From positions 26,019 through 90,018 of the forward strand of contig CALCCB010000127.1 of the NCBI GenBank assembly GCA_937899625.1: a DNA stretch of 64,000 nucleotides, written 5' to 3'. The notes under the pieces are model-generated. The model was not told the origin of the DNA, made no database searches, and saw only the letters and a program-made list of their open reading frames with translations. This stretch comes from an uncultured Bacteroidota bacterium. GTDB taxonomy: Bacteria > Bacteroidota > Bacteroidia > Flavobacteriales_D > Crocinitomicaceae. Made by a program: the position numbers and the translations under genes. Positions 18,401-26,714 of the stretch are shown here, in pieces; positions within the stretch are counted from its first letter, which is position 1; each line of letters opens with the position of its first letter.

Positions 18401-18432
18401 CAAACCTAAGAATATACCGATTTGAAGTCAAA
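18401..18432 (-). promoter_or_regulatory. promoter of the beta-helix cargo gene
   Basis: Minus strand TTTG (18432-18429), a 20-base spacer and TAGGTTTG (18408-18401) form a full Bacteroidota -33/-7 promoter. It is the only exact two-element match I found in the window. The transcript would begin near 18395, about 27 bases before the ATG at 18368. Confidence 0.75.
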
Positions 18433-18479
18433 AAAATTACGGCAACCGCTGATTAGCGCAGTGTAAAGCCTTAAAACAG

Positions 18480-18514
18480 GGTGAATGGTTAATTTTTTGT
18501 TGGTGAATGGTTAA
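18480..18514. promoter_or_regulatory. 13-bp direct repeat, candidate LytTR operator
   Basis: GGTGAATGGTTAA occurs twice, at 18480-18492 and 18502-18514, with a 22-bp period (9 bases between copies). LytTR-domain regulators are known to bind two direct repeats about two helical turns apart, so spacing fits. The second copy overlaps the last codons of the LytTR gene; the pair lies 48-82 bp upstream of the -33 element of the beta-helix gene, a common activator position. The repeat is seen directly; binding is inference. Confidence 0.6.
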
Positions 18515-19284
18515 CCTTTAAAAAGAGAGATATCGTAGGATCTGGATACGGGGATCTCCTTGTTGAGGGAAGTGATCTTTAATTTATACGCCTGGGAACG
18601 TCCGGAAACAGAATCAACAAAATCCGGGTTGACGATAAATGATTTGTGTACCCTTTCAAAAGCAATCGATTCCTCCTTTAAGATCTCTTCAATGTTTTTA
18701 AGTGAAAGCCGATCCATTGATTTTTTTACGCTCGCATCTTTCCCTAGATAATACGTGATGACATAGTTATCATTCGATTCAAAACAGATGATCGAGCTCA
18801 CGGAAGTTTTTAGAATGACTTTTCCGGTCTCGTTTTTAATGGATAGGGTTTTATCACTTTTTTGTTCAGCGCTATTGTCATTTGAATGATCAATACTCAT
18901 CGTTAATAATCTGTCGATAGGCATGAACAATTCATACATCATCAAAAGAGAAGCTGGTAGAATAGGTATGATCACGAATGAGCTGAAATAAGCAAGCAGC
19001 ATATCAGTATTTAATGAAAGAAACAAAAAGCCGATCATCGCAGTTATAAATCCTGAAAGGAAAAATGAAATTGTTTTAATGACTAGGATTTTCTTGTTTG
19101 TCCTTCCTTTTTTAGATAATTCCAGAAAAAGCCATTCGAATCCTATAAGTCCTACGAAATGGGCTATTATTGTAATGACAATGTTTGTCTCAAAGAAGTT
19201 AAAAGCTCCCAACAATAACAAGCTGAGAATTCCATAGATCCCAAAGGCAAAGGCTATAATTCTATTTCGATTAATTGCCTGCAT
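18511..19284 (-). CDS. membrane-anchored LytTR transcriptional regulator
   Basis: 257 residues. The N-terminal half has four hydrophobic segments (about 10-30, 34-54, 68-92 and 96-116, e.g. IIAFAFGIYGILSLLLLGAF and TISFFLSGFITAMIGFLFL). After a linker of about 35 residues comes a LytTR DNA-binding domain (about 155-257) with SIICFESNDNYVITYYLG, FERVHKSFIVNPDFVDSV and KEIPVSRSY. There is no receiver domain, so a phosphorelay input is not obvious; the signal may come through the membrane part or the TPR protein encoded just upstream, whose frame overlaps this start by 14 bases. The direct repeat at 18480-18514 is a likely target. Such membrane LytTR proteins exist in Bacteroidota, but ligands are mostly unknown. 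Confidence 0.85.
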   Translation of the reverse strand: MQAINRNRIIAFAFGIYGILSLLLLGAFNFFETNIVITIIAHFVGLIGFEWLFLELSKKGRTNKKILVIKTISFFLSGFITAMIGFLFLSLNTDMLLAYFSSFVIIPILPASLLMMYELFMPIDRLLTMSIDHSNDNSAEQKSDKTLSIKNETGKVILKTSVSSIICFESNDNYVITYYLGKDASVKKSMDRLSLKNIEEILKEESIAFERVHKSFIVNPDFVDSVSGRSQAYKLKITSLNKEIPVSRSYDISLFKG

Positions 19285-20413
19285 TCTTCGCGTATTTGGT
19301 GATTGTGAAAACTACAATAGCAACTATAATCAGTAAAACGCCTGAAATAAAGATCACCAGTCGTTGTTCAAAATTGCGTAGGTCTTTTTCAAGACGTTCA
19401 TTTTTCTTGGCCAAGTCTCTTTCTTCCTGAATCAGTTTGATTTCAAGTTCTTTCCTTTTCAGTTCATTCTGATAGGCAAGATCGTCCAATTGATTTTTGA
19501 TGGAAAGGCTATTCAGCTCTTCATTCAATTTTACATATTCTTTGTATTTCGATGCTACGGCTTTCCAGTCACTTCGATTCTCAAGAATGTTGATCTGAAA
19601 TTCAAAAATTTCTAAAAGGTGGGTTCTGATCTTGTTGCTCTCAGAAGTGGACTGGGCTAATTTCAATTCATTTTCAGCAGCTTGAGAATTGCCTTCTTGG
19701 AGGGATATTTTCGCTTTGATAAGGTGATAAAGTATTTTTAGGTCTGGAAGGTTTGCTGACAACTTGTTCTCCAACTCAACAATGATTCGTTTAGCGTCAA
19801 TAACATTACCATATCGTTCATAGACATCTGCGATTCCAATTTTTGCATAGGCAATCCCTTCGGCATTATTGTATTTCTTTTCGATGATGAGTGAATTATT
19901 GAAGAAATTCAGAGCAAGGTCAAGAGAGTCCAGCTCCTTATAACAATCGCCAAGATTAAAATAACGGATAGATGTCTGAAGAGGATTCTTCAGTTTTTTT
20001 TCTATTTCGAGACTTCGATTGAAGTAGTCGATCGCCTGATCAAATTTCCCTTGTAGCTGGTAAACAGCTCCTATGTTATTGAGACATGCACTTTTTCTAC
20101 CATTATCTTTCAGAATGACAGCTTCATTATATGATTTCAAATAGTAATCGATAGAAGTCACATAAAATCCTCTATTCTTATAAATGATACCAAGTAAAGT
20201 ATAAGCATTGACTCTATAAAATGAAGGATCGTATTGTAGTGTTTTCTCCAGAAAAGTATTTGCCTTTTCGAGCATATCCGGTGAGTTGGATTCAAGGGCC
20301 TGAAAAGAAAGAGAATCCAATGGACGCAATACATTATCATCTGCTTTTTTAGCAAACGTCAAAAAAGCCGATAATGAGAGAAATATAGAGAATAAACCGT
20401 ACCTGAGACTCAT
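19271..20413 (-). CDS. TPR protein with signal peptide, coiled coil and C-terminal membrane anchor
   Basis: 380 residues from ATG 20413 (an in-frame TTG two codons earlier is not preferred). A signal peptide (YGLFSIFLSLSAFLTFA) is followed by about six tetratricopeptide repeats (about 40-280), such as AVILKDNGRKSACLNNIGAVY and FDQAIDYFNRSLEIEKKL. A charged coiled coil (about 300-345, KRKELEIKLIQEERDLAKKNE) leads to one membrane helix (VIFISGVLLIIVAIVVFTI) and a short cytosolic tail. The layout equals the sensor half of Bacteroidota TPR histidine kinases but lacks the kinase. The 14-base overlap with the LytTR gene suggests translational coupling and a sensor-regulator pair that bypasses phosphorylation (inference). 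Confidence 0.85.
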   Translation of the reverse strand: MSLRYGLFSIFLSLSAFLTFAKKADDNVLRPLDSLSFQALESNSPDMLEKANTFLEKTLQYDPSFYRVNAYTLLGIIYKNRGFYVTSIDYYLKSYNEAVILKDNGRKSACLNNIGAVYQLQGKFDQAIDYFNRSLEIEKKLKNPLQTSIRYFNLGDCYKELDSLDLALNFFNNSLIIEKKYNNAEGIAYAKIGIADVYERYGNVIDAKRIIVELENKLSANLPDLKILYHLIKAKISLQEGNSQAAENELKLAQSTSESNKIRTHLLEIFEFQINILENRSDWKAVASKYKEYVKLNEELNSLSIKNQLDDLAYQNELKRKELEIKLIQEERDLAKKNERLEKDLRNFEQRLVIFISGVLLIIVAIVVFTITKYAKNAGN

Positions 20414-20468
20414 TTTCAAGCCTCAAAGTAAATAAAAAAAGATCAATACTCTTCTAAGTCAAGAATCC

Positions 20469-21503
20469 TTAGATCCTTGCTTTCGACATTTTACCAAACG
20501 GATTTGGCGTTCTGTAACGGAAAACAACTTCAAATGCTCCTCGTGATTGATTGACAATTGACAAACCAGAAACAGTTAAATCATAGCTGAAACCAATTGT
20601 GTAATTCGCATATTCAAAATTGAAATTACCGATTATAGCATCCTTCAAACGATAGTTTACACCAAGTGAAACAGCCGAGGATTTTACAAAACCGGTAAAA
20701 TGAGATCCCTCATTGATGAGGTATCGGAATGTATTCCCGAGGATCAGGTTTTGCAATTTACCTTGTCTCAAGTAGTAAACACTTGGAATGAACGTGAGAT
20801 TGGTGTTTTCTTTTCCGATCTCAGCATTCGTGAATCCAACGAATTTTGTGTCCAATTTCACATCTGTACCTCCCATGAAAGTAGTGTTGGGCAGATTGAA
20901 GTGAAATGCTGAAAAACCAATATTGAATTTTATCCCATTGTTTTGAGTGATGTATCCTTGATCTTTACCATAAGACCAAACGAATCCTGCACCCGCATCA
21001 AAATAGGTAGTCGAATTTACAGAAAGGTTTTCTCCTGTTGAAGCATTCTGATTGTAGGCACCATTTACATATTGCGATTCCCAACGCAACGAACTATAAT
21101 CGATTGCTCGCTGACCAAATCCACCCATAAGTCCGAAGCTTAACTTGCTTTCTTCGTCCAGCTTTAGAACAGCGGATAGGTTTAAATTACCTTGCGTCAA
21201 ACCCATTTTAGAATCTCCAGCCTTGTCATTTATCACCTGCACCCCCACACCCAGTTTAGCGTTCCCTCTTGAATTCTTCATGGTGTTCATGTCGTATGAA
21301 AAAATTCCAGTCGTAAAAGGTGTTGTAACAGATCTCCATTGCTCTCTGTATTGAATCGATCCTCTCACATGAATGTTCATTCCGGCTTGAGCAGGATTCA
21401 AATACAATGGGTTCATATCGTTCATTGAAAAATGAAGATCCTGAGCAGTTACAGTCCAAGAACTGACAACAAGGATTAAGAAAATATATAATTGCTTCTT
21501 CAT
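20469..21503 (-). CDS. PorP/SprF family type IX secretion outer-membrane protein
   Basis: 344-residue outer-membrane barrel. A signal peptide (YIFLILVVSSWTVTAQ) is followed by DLHFSMNDMNPLYLNPAQAGM, the family opening, where the NPA segment is highly characteristic of PorP/SprF proteins. Strand-rich sequence continues to the end with FRYRTPNPFGK. In F. johnsoniae SprF is needed for secretion or surface attachment of the adhesin SprB encoded beside it; here the gene begins 3 bases after the 1482-residue cargo gene ends, the same pairing. It therefore probably serves that cargo in particular. Family assignment is firm; partner specificity is inferred from the arrangement. Confidence 0.93.
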   Translation of the reverse strand: MKKQLYIFLILVVSSWTVTAQDLHFSMNDMNPLYLNPAQAGMNIHVRGSIQYREQWRSVTTPFTTGIFSYDMNTMKNSRGNAKLGVGVQVINDKAGDSKMGLTQGNLNLSAVLKLDEESKLSFGLMGGFGQRAIDYSSLRWESQYVNGAYNQNASTGENLSVNSTTYFDAGAGFVWSYGKDQGYITQNNGIKFNIGFSAFHFNLPNTTFMGGTDVKLDTKFVGFTNAEIGKENTNLTFIPSVYYLRQGKLQNLILGNTFRYLINEGSHFTGFVKSSAVSLGVNYRLKDAIIGNFNFEYANYTIGFSYDLTVSGLSIVNQSRGAFEVVFRYRTPNPFGKMSKARI

Positions 21504-21506
21504 GGC

Positions 21507-24500
21507 TTATTTCATTAATGTAACGTTACCTTTAAATGTCTCTTCGTCAGTCATTTCAGACGTTTTAATGCGAATTACATAGACAAATACAGCGGGATCA
21601 AGTTCCTTAGTCTTGTAAGTTCCATCCCAACGTTGAGCAGCATCTGTTGTCTCGAAAACAACTTCTCCCCAACGATCAAATACTTTTACATCGATAGACT
21701 CTACACAATCCAGGTTAATGCTAACTCCAAATGAATTGTTGGTGTTATCTCCGTTTGGACTGAAGGCAGTAGGAATGAAAAAATCTCCGCATACCACAGG
21801 AACTGAATTTACCGTTATAGTGATGCAATCAGAATCAGTACATCCATTTGCATCTGTAAGTGTGGCACAGTAAGTCGTTGTAATTAATGGACTCACTGAA
21901 ATTGGACTTCCATTGTCTCCGTTATCCCAAGAAATACTTCCATTTCCTGAGGCATTAATTGTAATACTCTGACCCTCTGCAATTGAGTTGTCTGAATCGA
22001 CAGTGATCTCCTCAGCAGAAGGAACTGGATCGACGACTACTTGAGTTGTTGAAGTTGTCGTACAACCCGTATTATCATCCTGAACTATTAACGTGTAAGA
22101 AGCAGGTGCAACACTTGCGAAAGTCGCTGAAGACTGGAAGTTTGTACCATCAATGCTGTAGGAGAAGTTCCCTATTGGTGCCGTAACCTCAATAGTCCCC
22201 GTTGTTACTATACATGTAGGTTGAGTTACAGTTCCAGTAGGCGCAGATGGACCAGCCGGTAATGAGTTGATCACTACAGCGGCAGAAGTAGTAGAAGTAC
22301 AACCATCAACATTGGTTACTGTGAAGGTGTAGGATGATCCTGGTGCAAGACCCGTTACAGTTCCTGTTGTTCCAGTACTTGTCAAAGAACCAGAAGGTGA
22401 ACCAGTCACTGTCCAAGTTCCTGAAGCTGGTAGTCCGCTAAGAGCGACTGATCCTGTAGGTGTTGTACAATCCGGTTGAGTTACTGTTCCTAATACTGGA
22501 GCAGATGGAGTTGATGGTTGCGCATTCAATACTCCTGAAGCTGATGCAGAAGAAGTACAACCAAGATTGTTGGTTACTGTGAATGTATACGATGTTCCGG
22601 CAGAAAGTCCTGAAATCGTCGTTGTCGTTCCTGTACCTGTTGCTGAACCAGAAGGAGATCCTGTGATGGTCCAAGTTCCAGAAGCAGGAAGAACACTTAA
22701 TGCGATCGAACCTGTTGCAACAGTACATGTTGGTTGAGTGATCGTTCCAATTACAGGTGCTGAAGGAGCGCCAGGAACGGTATTGATGTTCGCAGAAGTT
22801 GAAGCTGTTGAAGTACAGCCATCAGCGTTGGTAACAGTGAATGTGTATGAAGCACCAGCTGTAAGTCCTGTAATTGTTCCAGTAGTGCCTGAGCTTGTCA
22901 AAGAACCAGAAGGAGAACCTGTTACTGTCCATGATCCTGATGCTGGTAATCCACTAAGCGCAACGGAACCTGCAGGTATTGTACAATCAGGCTGAGTGAT
23001 GGTTCCAACAAGAGGCGCAGTAGGCACACTTGGAGCTGCGTTGATCATTCCTGAAGCTGTTGAAGCCGTGGAAGTACAGCCAGAGGCATTCGTAACGGTG
23101 AACGTATACGAAGACCCTGGAGTAAGACCTGTTACAGTTCCTGTTGTTCCAGTACTAGTCAAAGAACCAGAAGGTGAACCCGTCACTGTCCAAGTTCCTG
23201 AAGCCGGTAGTCCGCTAAGAGCCACTGATCCTGTTGGAGTTGAGCAAGTAGGTTGAGTTACCGTTCCTAGAACTGGAGCAGATGGAGTTGTAGGTTGCGG
23301 GTTGATTGTTGCGGATGTAGATGCAATGGAAGTACATCCTCCGCCACCCCCAGAGGTTCCAGTGATAGTAATATCATCAACAGCAAATGAAGGGTCTGTA
23401 CCATTCCCATCGGCATCATTTTGCCATCTGAAACCAATTCTTAAGTTCGTGATGTTTTCGCAAGTTGGAGGAAGCGCAATTGAGTATGCAGTCCAGGTTC
23501 CCTGAGGGGCACAAGCTCCAAGTGGTGTTTTTGCCAGGTCAAACAATGTAAGCCAAGACGTACCACCATCCAAACTATACTCTAAAATAGCATTATCATC
23601 AGATCCTTCTCCATTTTCAATATAATTGAAAGCTAATGTCATTCCTGTAATACCTGTAGTATTGATGTTTTGGGAAAAGGATCTTTTGTTTGTTGTTACT
23701 GGACAACCAAATGGAGGTAAAAATCCACAAAGGAATGGGTCATCTGCGGAAGCATCGTAAGCTGCACCCGCATCACCAACTGTAGAAGAACCTACATGCA
23801 GTGATTGATCTCCACTTCCTGCAGAACCACATTGTCCAGCTGCATTACCATCTTCCTGATCACTGATATACCACAAATTGGCTGCAGAACCTTGAGCCCC
23901 CACATTTTGATTTAGCGTTGCCCAAGTACTTCCTGCTCCACCGTTCCCATCATAATCTTCTGAGTAGGCAGTTACAGGACCTCCTCCGCCACCTCCAGAT
24001 TCAACAGTGAAAGTGTATGTTCCTGGAGCTAAACCTGTAAATGTTCCTATCGTCCCTGTACCAGTAATTGTTGCTCCACCAGGAGAGGCAGTAACTGTCC
24101 ATGTTCCTGAAGCCGGCAGCCCACTTAATGCAACAGAGCCTGTTGAAACCGTACAAGTCGTTTGAGTTATTGTTCCGATTACTGGTGCAGTTGGAGCCGG
24201 ATCAACAGTTACCGTAACCGCTACTCTCGTTACACTAACACAAAGAGGATCATTGTTATCTGCGGTCTCTAGGTAATATGTAGTTGTAGCAACAGGGTTT
24301 ACCACTAATGGAGCGGCACCAAGATTTGTACCTCCAGTTGCTGCAGTATAAACATTATATGTAACATTACTTGCAGGTCCTGAGGCCGTGATTGTCGAAG
24401 ACTGTCCCGGACATATTGTGCTTGGTGTAGCAGTTACAGTTGTAGCAGCCGCAGGTGGGGTACATGGTGCAATTACTTTCGAACATTGAATGTTAGTTGT

Positions 24501-25955
24501 AGGAGAAATATTTGCAACTGTTACCACTAATGTTTGGGAACTAACTGTCCCACTGTAATTGTTGTTATAAGGATCTGAAGTTGTTGTAGTTCCAGCAGCA
24601 GCTGTTGGCGTGATTGATCCTGCGGCACAGTTAGTAGGAGTTCCACCCGAGATAGGAGTATCACCATTCGGATCCGTTTTGATGATGTGGTAATCAAAAC
24701 TCGCAGCCATGGCGGTTGAGATCATGATATAACCTAAATCAGAAGTTTTGGATCCTCTAGGTAAAATTGTTGCCAATCCAAACGTGTATGTTTTTGCCCA
24801 AACATTTGTTGTTGCAGTAGAGTTTACTCTGTGCATTGCGTCGGCAAAAGTGAAGGCAAATGGGTTTATATACATAGCCATAGTCACAAGATCTGTACTT
24901 CCGGTAACCTCGTAAACCTGAGACACATCAGCTACAGCGCCGAATCCAGGATAGGTAAACAAACGGCTGAAAGTGGATACCCATCCACCGGTTCCGGCAA
25001 ATTTGACGATCCATTCTCTTGAATTATCCGTTCCCGCTGCAATAGGAACCCCAGTTGATGTCAGACTTATTGCCTGTAGGGTTTTACTTGACTGAGTAGG
25101 GCTTGTGTTCTGAGTATCATATTGTTTGTGGTAGGTGATCGTACCTGCGGTTGTAGTTTTTAATACAATGGCATCTGTTGCTGTTGCATCATCGCCATCA
25201 GAATTTGTGTTGGAACGATGTTGATTAACATCATATTGACCAACCGCAATGTACCCATCAGTAGTTTCAACTACGTCATTTAACCAGGCATCATTATATA
25301 TTGCTGTCGTTTTTGCAGCTGAAGTGTAATAACGAAAAACTTTATGCCACAGATGATTTCCACTTGCGTCAAATTTTACGATTAATGGAGAACTTATATA
25401 ATCTGTTTGAGAATCTCCATTATTATCAGTGTATGTAATTGGCGCAAAATCTTGTTCCGGCCCTGCTCCATCTGGGTCATGTCCAGTAACATAACCAACA
25501 GCTACATATCCACCATCAGAAACCTTTATTACTCTTTGTAAATAAGCTCCATCAGCCTCTGCGATCGAGAACTTCTTTGAAACAACAACGTTACCAGCGG
25601 CATCGAGTCTCATAAAAACTCCAGCGTTTGATTCTGAACCACCGCATACGTAATATTCATTGAGTGATGCGTCCTTTTTAATGTCGCTGATCTGAAACCC
25701 AAACGAACCGTCATAGTATCTCTTTGCCCATGTCAGAGCTCCTGAATTGTCTATTTGGGTTACTGTACCATAAATGGGAAGAAAGTTGACATTAGTCCCT
25801 GCGAAAACGTATGTATTTGCAGTAAGACCTTCAATTGCATTTCCGGGTAGATCCATTAATGCTTGATCATAATTGATCCTGAAGGAAGTAGTGGTTTGAG
25901 ATTGAATGTGCCCTATAAAAGATAAGGCGCAAACAGCAAGTAGCAGTTTTTTCAT
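21507..25955 (-). CDS. giant repeat-containing surface protein, T9SS type B cargo
   Basis: 1482 residues from ATG 25955, giving a signal peptide (MKKLLLAVCALSFIGHIQSQ). Residues about 20-460 resemble a beta-propeller with motifs such as DGGYVAVGYVTG and DGYIAVGQYD. A stretch of Ig-like Thr/Pro-rich segments follows, then about five repeats of 86-87 residues (VALSGLPASGTWTVTGSPSG, YTFTVTN, GCTSTAS). The first repeat is split by a 210-residue domain between glycine runs. The C-terminal 90 residues (FFIPTAFSPNGDNTNNSFG, VKVFDRWGEVVFE, FVYVIRIKT, FKGNVTLMK) form the gliding-motility or CHU_C type B sorting domain. It is probably exported by T9SS with the following PorP/SprF protein and acts as adhesin or matrix protein (inference). 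A TAATTTTG promoter element lies at 25977-25984. Confidence 0.9.
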   Translation of the reverse strand: MKKLLLAVCALSFIGHIQSQTTTSFRINYDQALMDLPGNAIEGLTANTYVFAGTNVNFLPIYGTVTQIDNSGALTWAKRYYDGSFGFQISDIKKDASLNEYYVCGGSESNAGVFMRLDAAGNVVVSKKFSIAEADGAYLQRVIKVSDGGYVAVGYVTGHDPDGAGPEQDFAPITYTDNNGDSQTDYISSPLIVKFDASGNHLWHKVFRYYTSAAKTTAIYNDAWLNDVVETTDGYIAVGQYDVNQHRSNTNSDGDDATATDAIVLKTTTAGTITYHKQYDTQNTSPTQSSKTLQAISLTSTGVPIAAGTDNSREWIVKFAGTGGWVSTFSRLFTYPGFGAVADVSQVYEVTGSTDLVTMAMYINPFAFTFADAMHRVNSTATTNVWAKTYTFGLATILPRGSKTSDLGYIMISTAMAASFDYHIIKTDPNGDTPISGGTPTNCAAGSITPTAAAGTTTTSDPYNNNYSGTVSSQTLVVTVANISPTTNIQCSKVIAPCTPPAAATTVTATPSTICPGQSSTITASGPASNVTYNVYTAATGGTNLGAAPLVVNPVATTTYYLETADNNDPLCVSVTRVAVTVTVDPAPTAPVIGTITQTTCTVSTGSVALSGLPASGTWTVTASPGGATITGTGTIGTFTGLAPGTYTFTVESGGGGGGPVTAYSEDYDGNGGAGSTWATLNQNVGAQGSAANLWYISDQEDGNAAGQCGSAGSGDQSLHVGSSTVGDAGAAYDASADDPFLCGFLPPFGCPVTTNKRSFSQNINTTGITGMTLAFNYIENGEGSDDNAILEYSLDGGTSWLTLFDLAKTPLGACAPQGTWTAYSIALPPTCENITNLRIGFRWQNDADGNGTDPSFAVDDITITGTSGGGGGCTSIASTSATINPQPTTPSAPVLGTVTQPTCSTPTGSVALSGLPASGTWTVTGSPSGSLTSTGTTGTVTGLTPGSSYTFTVTNASGCTSTASTASGMINAAPSVPTAPLVGTITQPDCTIPAGSVALSGLPASGSWTVTGSPSGSLTSSGTTGTITGLTAGASYTFTVTNADGCTSTASTSANINTVPGAPSAPVIGTITQPTCTVATGSIALSVLPASGTWTITGSPSGSATGTGTTTTISGLSAGTSYTFTVTNNLGCTSSASASGVLNAQPSTPSAPVLGTVTQPDCTTPTGSVALSGLPASGTWTVTGSPSGSLTSTGTTGTVTGLAPGSSYTFTVTNVDGCTSTTSAAVVINSLPAGPSAPTGTVTQPTCIVTTGTIEVTAPIGNFSYSIDGTNFQSSATFASVAPASYTLIVQDDNTGCTTTSTTQVVVDPVPSAEEITVDSDNSIAEGQSITINASGNGSISWDNGDNGSPISVSPLITTTYCATLTDANGCTDSDCITITVNSVPVVCGDFFIPTAFSPNGDNTNNSFGVSINLDCVESIDVKVFDRWGEVVFETTDAAQRWDGTYKTKELDPAVFVYVIRIKTSEMTDEETFKGNVTLMK
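22250..24200 (-). repeat. tandem 258-261 bp repeats in the giant cargo gene
   Basis: The coding repeat shows clear anchors: the sequence for TVTGSPSG/WTVT recurs at about 22408, 22666, 22924, 23185 and 24094, giving periods of 258, 258, 261 and, across the insertion, 909 bases. Some copies are almost identical in DNA (for example 22380-22460 and 23160-23240), which suggests recent recombination among copies. A degenerate sixth unit lies at about 22150-22250. Confidence 0.85.
23353..23978 (-). other. domain inserted in the first surface-protein repeat
   Basis: About 209 residues (PVTAYSEDYDGNGGAGSTWAT to FAVDDITITGTS) lie between Gly6 (23979-23996) and Gly5 (23338-23352). On either side the normal repeat continues: YTFTVES before, CTSIASTSATINPQP after. 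The domain has W, D and N-rich strands, two pairs of cysteines and the ending FAVDDITI, like MAM or concanavalin-type jelly rolls found in secreted Bacteroidota proteins. Removing it would restore one repeat unit of about 86 residues. Confidence 0.75.
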
Positions 25956-25976
25956 ACGATTAGGTTCAATATGGCG

Positions 25977-25984
25977 CAAAATTA
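25977..25984 (-). promoter_or_regulatory. -7 promoter element of the giant cargo operon
   Basis: TAATTTTG on the minus strand matches TAnnTTTG and lies 21 bases before the chosen ATG, supporting that start. A perfect GC hairpin (TGAGGGG, loop, CCCCTCA; 26006-26023) is just upstream, between the promoter and the end of the response regulator gene. Confidence 0.55.
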
Positions 25985-26056
25985 AAGGTTCTATGAGGTC
26001 CTTTCTGAGGGGCTGCCCCCTCAATTTTACATCAATTACGTCCCAATCTACAAAAA

Positions 26057-26713
26057 TTATTTGATTCCTTCAATAATCGTTTTGTTATCCATTACCCAAA
26101 GGATCAGACTATTATTTCGAGCGTCCAGATTTAATTTCTTACAGATGCGTGAACGGTAGTTCTCGACAGATTTAACAGATACAAATAGTAGATCGGCAAT
26201 TTCTTTGCTCGACAATTTTTGCGCTACTAACTTCAATGTTTTTAGTTCTGTTCTGGTCAAAGAGTTTAACAATTCTGCAATATGTACCTTGTTCATATCT
26301 GAATTGTCATAGAGCTGCTGTTGTTCTCGAATACTTTTGGCCACGTATGACTTTCCTTCGAGCACAAAGTTGATACAATCCACTAATTCTTCAGAGGTAT
26401 TGTCTTTTACCAGGTATCCTTTTGCTCCATTAAAGAAGGCCAGTTTCAACATCTCCAGATCATTATACATGGTTAGGATGATGATCTTACATGTGCAATT
26501 GTCTTTTGAAAGGATCTCACAAACCTCCAATCCATTCTTTTCGGGCATATCGATATCTGCAATGACGATATCTGGAACTTTCATTTTTACTGCATCAATC
26601 ACTTGTTCACCATTGTCAAATTGCTCGACCGTCACTTCATTGAAAGAATTCTGGAGAAGAAATTTTAAGCCACTTCTGAAAATTGGATGGTCGTCAGCAA
26701 TGTAGATCAGCAT
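26057..26713 (-). CDS. two-component response regulator, NarL/LuxR type
   Basis: 218 residues. The receiver domain (1-120) has the acidic pair DD (7-8), the phosphate-accepting Asp in IVIADIDMPEKNG (D53) and the conserved Lys in KGYLVKDNTS. The C-terminal helix-turn-helix (about 150-210) shows LTRTELKTLKLVAQKLSSKEIADLL and SVENYRSRICKKL, the LuxR/GerE pattern. It begins one base after the histidine kinase gene ends, so the two form a cognate pair. Targets are unknown; the nearest candidates by position are the giant T9SS cargo and its PorP/SprF partner immediately downstream. Confidence 0.94.
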   Translation of the reverse strand: MLIYIADDHPIFRSGLKFLLQNSFNEVTVEQFDNGEQVIDAVKMKVPDIVIADIDMPEKNGLEVCEILSKDNCTCKIIILTMYNDLEMLKLAFFNGAKGYLVKDNTSEELVDCINFVLEGKSYVAKSIREQQQLYDNSDMNKVHIAELLNSLTRTELKTLKLVAQKLSSKEIADLLFVSVKSVENYRSRICKKLNLDARNNSLILWVMDNKTIIEGIK

Positions 26714-26714
26714 G

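Noticed and set aside
22738..23256. Two plus-strand frames of about 85 codons with similar proteins opposite the adhesin repeats
   Set aside because: Their similarity to each other only mirrors the tandem repeat of the real minus-strand gene.
22250..24200. Regular repeats considered as a CRISPR array
   Set aside because: Period is about 260 bases, copies are coding and in frame, and there are no short repeat/spacer units.
26006..26023. GC-rich perfect hairpin after the response regulator gene, considered as a terminator
   Set aside because: No run of T follows on either strand; it may be a processing or regulatory structure, but termination is not supported.
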